64,000 bases of DNA from JBBWZH01 sp035544115 (GTDB taxonomy: Bacteria > Actinomycetota > Actinomycetes > Mycobacteriales > CADCTP01): positions 7,812,001 through 7,876,000 of the forward strand of contig OY970235.1 of the NCBI GenBank assembly GCA_963714145.1, written 5' to 3'. The position numbers and the translations under genes are program-made. Below the pieces are notes generated by a model. That model was given only the letters and a program-made list of their open reading frames with translations. It made no database searches and had not been told where the DNA came from. Shown here one piece after another: positions 14,465 through 20,681 of this stretch. Each line of letters opens with the position of its first letter. Position 1 is the first letter of the stretch.

Positions 14465-16076
14465 CGGCCTGACCACTCGTTTCGTCACGAGGTGTCTGCG
14501 TTTTGCTGCTGCTCGCGGCGTCCCCGTGCGAGTACCAGAGAGGGAGGACGCTGCGAGCGTGATTGAACCACCGAGCTGGCCCTCTGGACTGAACGCGGAA
14601 ATTGTCCACGCGTTAGTGCTGGCGCGGGTGACCTTGCTCGGCGGTAGGTATGGAGGGGCCGATGCGAAGCAGTGGATGGAAGTGGCTCCCACGGAAATAT
14701 TGCATGGCCAGATTGGCTCGTATATGCGGCAAAAGGGCGGGGGTGAACCGATCTTGGCTGCTCCTTTTTGGGCGTTGCATGTTGGACACGGCCTAATCAA
14801 CAGGCGGAGCGTCGCGGAGTTCGTGAGGTTTCTCCGCCGTTACTATGAGAACGAGAAGTGGGCAATAGGCATCGCACTGCCGATATACCGGGGATCCTTT
14901 GCCTCGCCGGTCTCCGGCGTAGTTCGGGCGCTCCTCTCTAGCGAACGGCAAGATAAGTGGGTTAGAATTTCTGAAATTCTAATGCACTTCGGCGGTCGTG
15001 ATGGAATTGTCATCTGGAAACGCGCGTGCCGAGACGTCGCGGCCGTAATGGGCGAGTGGTCGGAGTCGGAGGTATGGGCAGCTAGGAGACTCGGTTTGGC
15101 CGCAATTGCCGATGCAGGTACGAGAGCGACGGTGTTGCGAATTGTCGGCACCTCATGTGCAGCAGCTGTGGCGGATTTTGCGCTCGTAGATTCGTCGCCG
15201 TCCGAGCTGAAATGGCCTAAGGTGGGAGATGGCCGAGTTATGGATAGATACATCGATGACCTGACTTCCGATAGGCTTTTTACGGATGTGCGGCGATCTG
15301 TCGTAGAGGGCATCCTGGCGACGACGCGACGAAATGGACTCTTCTCTCATGGTGACAAGATCAAGATACTTGAAATGCTGGTCGACCCTAAATTGCCCGA
15401 TGAGGTCTTTTCGATGGCAGCGCAGGTGATAATCGGTTGCTTGCGGTCCGGTCCGGTGGATGAATCTCTTCGTATGTCCGCGCTCTCGGCAATGGGCGAT
15501 AGGTCCGAGGTATATCAATGGCCCGTTCGCCTGGAGAGTGCGAGCGCGCGTGACGGTGAGCCGTTCGTAACACTCGCTCGTGTCGCCTGTGAACAAACGG
15601 AGGGAAGTGCAACCCGGGGCGCGCGCAGCCTACTCTCCCGGGTTCTACCCGAAACTCGGTCACATTCGCGACGGAATTCATGGCCCATCCCACGTAGAAT
15701 GGATGCCTTGGTGCGGGCGCGGCGGAGCCTATTGGGTTTCGGGGATCAAGATGCGAGACGCGCTGCAGCGGCGCTCTTTCTTTTGCGCGGCCCGGATACA
15801 GTCGAGGATTGGAAAACTCTCGGCGAAATGGTGACGACATGCACGGACTTCCGCGAGCGGACTCTTCTCGTGAGGACGGTGGCGCGGGGAGTCGAGTCGG
15901 GTGACAGCGTCGCCTGGGCTAACTTCATTCAGACCTGTCTAACGCAGAGCGCTACGAGCGGCTTTATGCGAGGCCGTTTGGTGGAGGAACTCGAGAATGC
16001 GTTGGATGCTCAGTCTCAAAGCCTAAGATTACTAGAGAGTTCACTGGGTCTGCCGCTACAGGTGCTGCCTACGTAG
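14355..16076 (+). CDS. C-terminal repeat domain of the nuclease-NACHT protein, in a +1 frame
   Basis: The 573-codon frame begins at a GTG inside the previous gene with no ribosome-binding site. Its first residues (YVVVLGLWETADVGPILALL) read as a natural continuation of the helical repeat sequence that stops making sense at the end of the upstream frame. The rest is repetitive alpha-helical sequence (LEASGLTTRFVTRCLRFAAA, LVDPKLPDEVFSMAAQVIIG, ALFLLRGPDTVEDWKTL) of HEAT-like character, as in sensor domains of large NACHT/STAND proteins. Together the two frames would make about 1,390 residues. Either a real frameshift inactivates the gene, or it is a sequencing error or recoding event. As a separate gene it would be a free sensor domain. 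Confidence 0.65.
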   Translation: MGYVVVLGLWETADVGPILALLGPPELLTALENLEASGLTTRFVTRCLRFAAARGVPVRVPEREDAASVIEPPSWPSGLNAEIVHALVLARVTLLGGRYGGADAKQWMEVAPTEILHGQIGSYMRQKGGGEPILAAPFWALHVGHGLINRRSVAEFVRFLRRYYENEKWAIGIALPIYRGSFASPVSGVVRALLSSERQDKWVRISEILMHFGGRDGIVIWKRACRDVAAVMGEWSESEVWAARRLGLAAIADAGTRATVLRIVGTSCAAAVADFALVDSSPSELKWPKVGDGRVMDRYIDDLTSDRLFTDVRRSVVEGILATTRRNGLFSHGDKIKILEMLVDPKLPDEVFSMAAQVIIGCLRSGPVDESLRMSALSAMGDRSEVYQWPVRLESASARDGEPFVTLARVACEQTEGSATRGARSLLSRVLPETRSHSRRNSWPIPRRMDALVRARRSLLGFGDQDARRAAAALFLLRGPDTVEDWKTLGEMVTTCTDFRERTLLVRTVARGVESGDSVAWANFIQTCLTQSATSGFMRGRLVEELENALDAQSQSLRLLESSLGLPLQVLPT

Positions 16077-16140
16077 TTACCTGTCGGGCAACGTCGCTGG
16101 GCACGGATCTGGGTATCTTGTCATCAGTCAGAGCTGGCCG

Positions 16141-16695
16141 CTATGTGTCGGCCGAGGCGGCTTCTCGCGATATCGATTGTACCGTCGATAGTAGTTCGAG
16201 TGACGCAGACCTGATGGCTAGGACGACAAGATCGTCCTCGGGGTACCTTTTTTGAATCTCCGCCAGCCGCCACTCGACGGTCACTCTCTGACCGATTGGG
16301 CCAGTCGTCATATCACAATAGGTCAAGGCTTGGGCCAGGTGATCATTTCCTGGGGGAAACTCGCGGAGCAACTCGACCTCGAGTCCTCGTACGCGAGCCT
16401 CATATCTCGCGCAGGAGTGATAAGCGACAAGTTCGCAGATCCGTCGATCGATATCGGGCACAGTTCGGAGGTGGCGGGCACCGTCGAGCGGGTGGAAGCC
16501 AGTAACCATGAGTGTGGGGGAGTACCCGATGTCGTGAAGCCACGCGGCGGCCGTGAGGAGATCGACTTCGCCATCGACGATAGGCCCGAGGGTGGCGGCT
16601 TGGGCCGCTACGCCTTGAGTGTGTGCCCAGCGGCGGGGTAGCGATTCTTCGAGCAGTGACCGGGCGAGTTCGCGTGCCCACTCGACCTGTCCCAT
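16141..16695 (-). CDS. HD-domain phosphohydrolase
   Basis: The product has 184 residues. The HD motif AAAWLHDIGYSP lies near residue 50, preceded by RRWAHTQGVAAQAATLG (first metal His) and followed by GFHPLDGARHLR and LVAYHSCARYEA, matching the metal-dependent HD superfamily (small HDIG-type). It starts nine bases after the GntR gene stop, so the two form an operon. HD and GntR genes are neighbours in many AICEs; the substrate is unknown but may be a nucleotide, complementary to the NUDIX enzyme. Confidence 0.82.
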   Translation of the reverse strand: MGQVEWARELARSLLEESLPRRWAHTQGVAAQAATLGPIVDGEVDLLTAAAWLHDIGYSPTLMVTGFHPLDGARHLRTVPDIDRRICELVAYHSCARYEARVRGLEVELLREFPPGNDHLAQALTYCDMTTGPIGQRVTVEWRLAEIQKRYPEDDLVVLAIRSASLELLSTVQSISREAASADT

Positions 16696-16704
16696 GTAGG
16701 AAGG

Positions 16705-17193
16705 CTACTGGCTGGGTGGTGTCGCAGCCTCTCGGACGAAGCGGCCTCGGCCGTGGTGAGCTTCGATGAGTCCGGCGCCTTCGAGGTCGGCGAGGGCTTG
16801 TCGGGCGGTGCCGCGGGAGACGCCGTAGCGCTCCACAAGAGCAGCTTCGGAGGGCAGGGCGTCGCCCGGCCGGAGGTCGCCGGCTTCGATGGCAGTGCGC
16901 AACTCGGCGGCGATCCGCCGGTACTGCGGTGGCGGCCCGGCAGAGATGGTGGTGGCTTCGCCGGGCAGGCGGACGACCCGTCCACGACCGGGGAGGGTCT
17001 CGATCAGCCCTTCGGCTTCGAGGGTGGCGAGGGCGCGCCGGACCGTGTTGCGGACGACGCCGTACTGGTCGCACAGCGTGGCCTCGGAGGGCATCAACGA
17101 GCCGGGGGGTGGGTCGCCGGCGGTGAGGCGTTCGCGGAGGGCGTCGGCGATGCGGGCGTAGGAGCCCCAGGCCGTGCGACCGCCGCTGTCCAC
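16705..17193 (-). CDS. Double GntR-type repressor (two winged helices in tandem)
   Basis: The 162 residues carry two GntR DNA-binding domains. The first (about 10-75) has YARIADALRERLTAGDPPPG, LCDQYGVVRNTVRRALATLE and GLIETLPGRGRVV. The second (about 88-155) has YRRIAAELRTAIEAGDLRPG, LVERYGVSRGTARQALADLE and GLIEAHHGRGRFV. No effector domain is present. A single-domain GntR protein (KorSA) represses pra in pSAM2; this protein is probably the element's master repressor, but with two DNA-reading heads in one chain. A palindrome lies 21 bp upstream of its start. Confidence 0.85.
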   Translation of the reverse strand: MDSGGRTAWGSYARIADALRERLTAGDPPPGSLMPSEATLCDQYGVVRNTVRRALATLEAEGLIETLPGRGRVVRLPGEATTISAGPPPQYRRIAAELRTAIEAGDLRPGDALPSEAALVERYGVSRGTARQALADLEGAGLIEAHHGRGRFVREAATPPSQ

Positions 17194-17213
17194 GCACTCT
17201 CCCTCCGGCTACG

Positions 17214-17236
17214 GGCATGTGTGATCACAGCATGCC
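17214..17236. promoter_or_regulatory. Palindrome GGCATG-TGTGATCACA-G-CATGCC (candidate GntR operator)
   Basis: The core TGTGATCACA (17220-17229) is a perfect 10-bp palindrome, and the flanks GGCATG and CATGCC extend it with a single offset base. It is in the divergent region between the double-GntR gene and the HTH gene at 17340, where an autoregulatory operator would sit. Confidence 0.5.
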
Positions 17237-17339
17237 GCGTGAGGAGCCTTTCGGTCGTGGTGGGGACCGCGGTACCGCATCTGGGGACGTCTAGGGACGT
17301 CTTGTGTTAGCGTCGCCTCGCCTGCGTTCAGGAGGAACC

Positions 17340-18065
17340 GTGAACGAGACGCTGCGGCGCGCGCTTGCTGACGCGCGGAAGAACGAGGTCGACGTGTCCA
17401 GCGCGCTCGGCGTCGACCCGAAGACCGTACAACGCTGGCTCGCCGGCCGGCTCCCGCTGCGCCAGCATCGCTGGGCGCTGGCGGACCTCATCGGCCAGCA
17501 CGAAGACGCCCTGTGGCCCGAACTGGCGCGCGGCGACGGCCAGCCACCGTGCCCGGAGATCCAGACCGTCTACCCGCATCGTGGCGCCGTGCCGCGAGAC
17601 GTCTGGCGACAACTATTCGAGTCGGCCCGTAGGGAGATCGGCGTCCTCGTCTACGCCGGCCTGTTCCTCGCCGAGGACGTCGACCTGTTGCGCGTGTTCG
17701 CGGAACGGGCGCGAGACGGTGTCGCGGTGCGCGTCCTGCTCGGCGACCCGGACAGCCCGGAGGTGGCGCAGCGCGGCGCCGAGGAAGGCATTGACGACGC
17801 GATCTCAGCGAAGATCAGGAACACTGTCGTCCTGTATCAGCAACTGTCGCAAGTGGACAATGTCGAGATTCGTCTACATAGGACAGTGCTCTACAACTCC
17901 ATCTACTACGCCGACGACGAGATGCTCGTCAACCCGCACGTCTACGGCGCCGCTGCCGCGTACGCACCGATGCTGCACCTACGGCAAGCCGGCCCGGGTG
18001 ATCTGGTCAGGACCTACCGCGACAGCTTTGACCGGGTGTGGGCTGGCGCTACGCCCGTCACCTAG
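17340..18065 (+). CDS. XRE-type regulator with C-terminal PLD-like/DUF5919 domain (copy 2)
   Basis: The GTG at 17340 has GGAGG four bases upstream; the product has 241 residues. It is a clear paralogue of the protein at 10631. The HTH reads VDPKTVQRWLAGRLPLRQHR, the C-terminal domain has IQTVYPHRGAVPRDVW, EIGVLVYAGLFLAEDVD, VRVLLGDPDSPEVAQRGAE and IRLHRTVLYNSIYYADDEM. Upstream regions of the two paralogues share GACGTC and a TGTT-GCGTC stretch. Its 3' end overlaps the convergent XRE gene by 87 bp. The two copies may control the two halves of the element. Confidence 0.8.
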   Translation: MNETLRRALADARKNEVDVSSALGVDPKTVQRWLAGRLPLRQHRWALADLIGQHEDALWPELARGDGQPPCPEIQTVYPHRGAVPRDVWRQLFESARREIGVLVYAGLFLAEDVDLLRVFAERARDGVAVRVLLGDPDSPEVAQRGAEEGIDDAISAKIRNTVVLYQQLSQVDNVEIRLHRTVLYNSIYYADDEMLVNPHVYGAAAAYAPMLHLRQAGPGDLVRTYRDSFDRVWAGATPVT

Positions 18066-18329
18066 ACGGGCCGGAAGCTGCGCCGCAGCAAGGAGACTCG
18101 CAGGCTGCATGCCAAGCGCCTCAGCAACACGAATGAGCCGGACCACGTCGAAACCCGTACAGCCACGTTCGACCAGGCTCACGAAGTTACGCGACACTCC
18201 CGCCATGCCGGCAAACTGCTGTTGGCTGAGCTTGCGAGCGTGGCGTTCTCGCCTGATCTGGTAGCCGAGCCGGTGTAGGAACTGCGCGTCAGCCTCCCGG
18301 AGGGGCCTGCCATGCGCCGTAGTCACCAT
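17979..18329 (-). CDS. XRE-family HTH regulator
   Basis: The product has 116 residues. FLHRLGYQIRRERHARKLSQ, then QFAGMAGVSRNFVSLVERG and VVRLIRVAEALGMQPASLL give a complete five-helix XRE domain (about 15-80) followed by a short tail. There is no ligand-binding domain. It runs convergent to and overlaps the preceding gene, so the two transcripts are antisense over 87 bp. Probable element-borne repressor. Confidence 0.8.
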   Translation of the reverse strand: MVTTAHGRPLREADAQFLHRLGYQIRRERHARKLSQQQFAGMAGVSRNFVSLVERGCTGFDVVRLIRVAEALGMQPASLLAAAQLPARLGDGRSASPHPVKAVAVGPDQITRAGLP

Positions 18330-18414
18330 TCCCCGTCTCCCCAGGCAGCGCCATCGGCCTGTTGGTGGCCCGCGGGCGCCGGGAAGGGTCGGGTCGTCCG
18401 GCGCCCGCGGGAGA

Positions 18415-18513
18415 TCACGAGGTGACCGTCAGGAACAGCACGGCCAGCCCGACAAGGGCGCCGACCAGCACGAGGTCAACGGCGGCGAGCAGAAGGACCC
18501 TGCCCCAGTTCAC
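18415..18513 (-). CDS. 32-residue single-helix membrane protein
   Basis: GTG at 18513 overlaps the stop of the previous frame (GTGA), and TGA is at 18417-18415. The peptide starts VNWGRVLLLAAVDLVLVGAL and continues as one hydrophobic helix to VTS. It is too short for routine gene callers. Stop-start overlap with three small upstream genes argues that it is translated. Function unknown. Confidence 0.55.
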   Translation of the reverse strand: MNWGRVLLLAAVDLVLVGALVGLAVLFLTVTS

Positions 18514-18704
18514 TGCTCAGCCCGCTCGTCCAGACAGCGCCGCGCTAGATACCGATCCCGAGCGCGATACACGGCCTCCGGCAGACGACGCAGAGCCGCC
18601 GTGCCGACGTCGCCCGGCTCGTAACCCCAGGACCCATCCCACGCATCGTCCAAGGGCTCGCGTGGCTCCGGCACCTCCGGAGCCCTGTGCCGACCCACGC
18701 CCAT
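18510..18704 (-). CDS. 64-residue protein of unknown function
   Basis: ATG at 18704 shares one base with the stop of the upstream gene (TGATG). The product is acidic and Trp-rich at first (PREPLDDAWDGSWGYEPGD), then helical and basic (RLPEAVYRARDRYLARR). No domain is recognised. It is the third gene of a four-gene coupled string. Confidence 0.55.
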   Translation of the reverse strand: MGVGRHRAPEVPEPREPLDDAWDGSWGYEPGDVGTAALRRLPEAVYRARDRYLARRCLDERAEQ

Positions 18705-18883
18705 CACCCAGCGTCCGGCGTAGAAGCGCTGTCGTGCCCGTGGCGGAACGCGGCGGCGACCGGGTCTGTATCTGCCTGCCACGTCCGGCCGCAGTGCCCA
18801 CAACCGAGATGGGCGCCGTAGTTGACGATCTGCTCCGACCCGCACCGCGGACACAACGTCCGCGGCGCGGGGAGTCCGGTCAT
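18704..18883 (-). CDS. 59-residue zinc-ribbon protein
   Basis: ATG at 18883 overlaps the upstream stop (ATGA). The sequence TLCPRCGSEQIVNYGAHLGC followed by GHCGRTW is a CxxC...CxxC zinc ribbon. It probably binds nucleic acid or a protein partner; no enzymatic motif is present. Confidence 0.6.
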   Translation of the reverse strand: MTGLPAPRTLCPRCGSEQIVNYGAHLGCGHCGRTWQADTDPVAAAFRHGHDSASTPDAG

Positions 18884-19071
18884 GGCTGCGGTGCATAGCC
18901 ACAAGACCGGCACCACAGAGTCGACCCGGTCGCCCATGACAACGGGGTGGCGCACTCGGGGCAGACGGGCGGCGAGTCACCTCGCGTCTGCGTCAGCCAG
19001 AGTTCGGCCAACCAGGGCGGCAAACCATCCGGCTCGTCCCCACCGTGTATGACTGGCAGTAAACCGACCAT
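18880..19071 (-). CDS. 63-residue zinc-ribbon protein, first of a coupled string
   Basis: The start is placed at ATG 19071 (MVGLLPVIHGGDEPDGLPPW); an ATG in the same frame at 19110 is possible. The C-terminal part has VCPECATPLSWATGSTLWC and RSCG, a zinc ribbon like that of the next gene. No clear ribosome-binding site was found. It heads the string of four small genes running from 19071 down to 18415, each overlapping the next by one to four bases. Confidence 0.55.
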   Translation of the reverse strand: MVGLLPVIHGGDEPDGLPPWLAELWLTQTRGDSPPVCPECATPLSWATGSTLWCRSCGYAPQP

Positions 19072-19220
19072 GCACTGAACGTATGAACTGCCGGCAAGCG
19101 GCAACACCACGCGCCGGGAGCGGGGCGGGACGTCTCAGCACGGGGCTGCGGTGTCCTCGCGCGTACCGGTGGCGTCCCGACCTACCGTCGGTTGGCTACG
19201 GATCGTTGGAGGTGCTTGAC

Positions 19221-19337
19221 GTGAGGCGGAAGACAAGGGTCGGCGATGAGGAGTTGCGCCCGCTGCGATACGCCAACAACTGGATTGCAGCAGTGACGCG
19301 TGACGGCGTGCTCGTCACGAGGATGTCGATCACGTGA
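19221..19337 (+). CDS. 38-residue protein, upstream partner of a zinc-finger frame
   Basis: GTG at 19221 with GGAGG at 19208-19212. The peptide (RKTRVGDEELRPLRYANNW, then TRDGVLVTRMS) has no known domain. Its stop overlaps the next start (GTGA). It is divergent from the small-gene string at 19071. Confidence 0.4.
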   Translation: MRRKTRVGDEELRPLRYANNWIAAVTRDGVLVTRMSIT

Positions 19338-20170
19338 TCCTCGACCCTGTGGACGTCGATTTCTTCTCAGAGCGTGATCCGTCCGCTGTCGGCTCCTTCT
19401 GGATCGAGTGGGTACTCGATCGCGAGACGATGCAGTTTCGGAGGCGCCGACCCGAGCAGTACGCGGAGATGCGATGTCCCCACTGCGGCGTTCGACAGAA
19501 GGTGACCCAGGAGGGTCGGTTAAGCAAGCATGTAGTTCGAGGTCTTCCCGCGGGCGAGAATGATCGTCGGTGCGTGGGCGCGGCGATGTTGGTCCGAGTG
19601 GAGTCTCTCGGAGGCTGCCGCCGTCGCGCGGGACCTCGGGCGGTACATCGAGCCCCCGACGGCGTCGGGAGAGAACCAGGAGGGCGTCTGATCCGACTCC
19701 GGATGGTTGCAGCGTTGGTTGCAGTACGGGGGTGTAAGCGGGGATGCCTCGACGTGCTCCGGTGCAGGTCACAGGGGGTACCCGCCGGTCGCTGCCCCGA
19801 GTTTCCCTCACTGCTAATGCGGTTTGGGTTCGCGCCCATCCGGGGTTCAAATCCCCGAGCCTCCGCCCCTGATGACCTGCACGTTTGGGTGCTGAGACTC
19901 TTGTGCCAGGGCAGGACGTCGATTCCAGTGGTAATCGGGCGTTTCGACGTCGTGGCTGCACAAGGCCTGCACGTAGTTGCGTGCGTCACCGGCGACGGGC
20001 CGCCAGTCGTGGTGAGGCGGAAGTGGACCAGGCTTCGCCGGAGCGGATGTTGTGAGCCGGTCGGCCGGTGCCGGGTGGTGGCCGGCGACTCGGGCTGGCC
20101 TTGCTGGTGGCGGCTCCAGGGTGGGCGGGCCGGTTGCCGGACGACCGGGACCGGGACGGCGGTGGAATGA
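19334..20170 (+). CDS. Zinc-finger-like protein whose open frame runs through attR
   Basis: GTG at 19334 overlaps the previous stop. Residues 1-85 look genuine: VDFFSERDPSAVGSFWIEW, then EMRCPHCGVRQKVTQEGR, SKHV and NDRRCVGA, a C2HC zinc-binding pattern seen in small phage and plasmid proteins. Past about 19600 the sequence loses protein character, yet the frame stays open across the right attachment repeat to 20170. Either the gene lost its stop by a frameshift, or it became fused to chromosomal sequence on integration. Only the first quarter is well supported. Confidence 0.4.
   Translation: MILDPVDVDFFSERDPSAVGSFWIEWVLDRETMQFRRRRPEQYAEMRCPHCGVRQKVTQEGRLSKHVVRGLPAGENDRRCVGAAMLVRVESLGGCRRRAGPRAVHRAPDGVGREPGGRLIRLRMVAALVAVRGCKRGCLDVLRCRSQGVPAGRCPEFPSLLMRFGFAPIRGSNPRASAPDDLHVWVLRLLCQGRTSIPVVIGRFDVVAAQGLHVVACVTGDGPPVVVRRKWTRLRRSGCCEPVGRCRVVAGDSGWPCWWRLQGGRAGCRTTGTGTAVE
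19809..19866 (+). repeat. attR: right copy of 58-bp attachment repeat
   Basis: Identical to 2365-2422, comprising the 3' half of tRNA-Ser(GCT) from the anticodon stem onward. The 5' half of the tRNA is absent here, so this is not a second tRNA gene. Confidence 0.9.
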
Positions 20171-20260
20171 GGTCGGAGATCTCGGCGGGGATGTCGAGAA
20201 CGGGGCGGCGGCTCGGACTAAGGGGTGTGCGCCCGCGCTGGGCGCGGGGAAGGGGCTGAG
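19867..20260. other. Chromosome-side junction region without a convincing gene
   Basis: About 390 bp lie between attR and the YCII gene. Only the read-through frame from 19334 crosses it; no RNA gene or strong hairpin was seen. It presumably was the sequence directly downstream of the tRNA before integration. Confidence 0.5.
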
Positions 20261-20623
20261 ATGAAGTACATGATCATGATGTTCGGTGGTCTGGGTGCGA
20301 CGCTGGAGAACCGGTCACCGGAGTGGATCACGGGCATGCACGAGCTGATGATGCGCCTCGATGGTGAGCTGAAGAAGGCCGGTGAGGTGGTGGACGGGCG
20401 GCCGTTGGTGGATCCGGGGCAGGCGACGACGGTCCGGTTCCACAACGGGGCGCCGGTGCCGACCGATGGGCCGTTCGCCGAGATCAAGGAGTCGCTGGCC
20501 GGGTACTGGATCGTCGACGCGAGCCAGCAGCGGGCGATCGAGATCGCGTCTCAGGTCGTGGCGTACACGGAGTACCCGATGGAGGTCCGGCGGATCCGGG
20601 ACGAGCCGCCGCAGCAGCTGTGA
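20261..20623 (+). CDS. YCII/DGPF-domain protein
   Basis: The product has 120 residues; ATG 20261 is preceded by GGGGAAGGGG. MKYMIMMFGGLGATLENRSP opens the fold; the DGPF signature is present as VPTDGPFAEIKESLAGYWIV. A fold like this is related to muconolactone isomerase/YciI, but the enzymatic role is not established. It sits 58 bp before an ECF42 sigma gene; this pairing is characteristic of the ECF42 group, where the DGPF protein is thought to be linked to the sigma factor's regulation or regulon. The second ECF42 gene in the window has only a stub of such a partner. Confidence 0.88.
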   Translation: MKYMIMMFGGLGATLENRSPEWITGMHELMMRLDGELKKAGEVVDGRPLVDPGQATTVRFHNGAPVPTDGPFAEIKESLAGYWIVDASQQRAIEIASQVVAYTEYPMEVRRIRDEPPQQL

Positions 20624-20681
20624 GCCGCCGGCCCGGGCGGGCGCGGCGGCCGGCCCGGTGGCCGGCGCAGTGGCCGGCGCG

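Larger units (their letters stand above)
2365..19866. mobile_element. Actinomycete integrative and conjugative element (AICE) in tRNA-Ser(GCT), about 17.4 kb
   Basis: The element is bounded by the 58-bp direct repeats. Its content is typical of AICEs (pSAM2 and relatives): tyrosine integrase and excisionase with overlapping ends, an FtsK/SpoIIIE-type translocase, a chain of small membrane and zinc-ribbon genes, a GntR repressor, NUDIX and HD proteins and XRE regulators. Low-GC cargo occupies 2662-4854 and 11897-16076. I find no RepSA, RepAM or prim-pol gene. The integrase is not beside attL but 2.5 kb inside, with cargo between, which suggests later acquisition at the left end. Confidence 0.88.

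Noticed and set aside
19809..19866. Second tRNA-Ser gene
   Set aside because: Only the 3' part is present; acceptor 5' strand and D arm are missing. It is the attR repeat.
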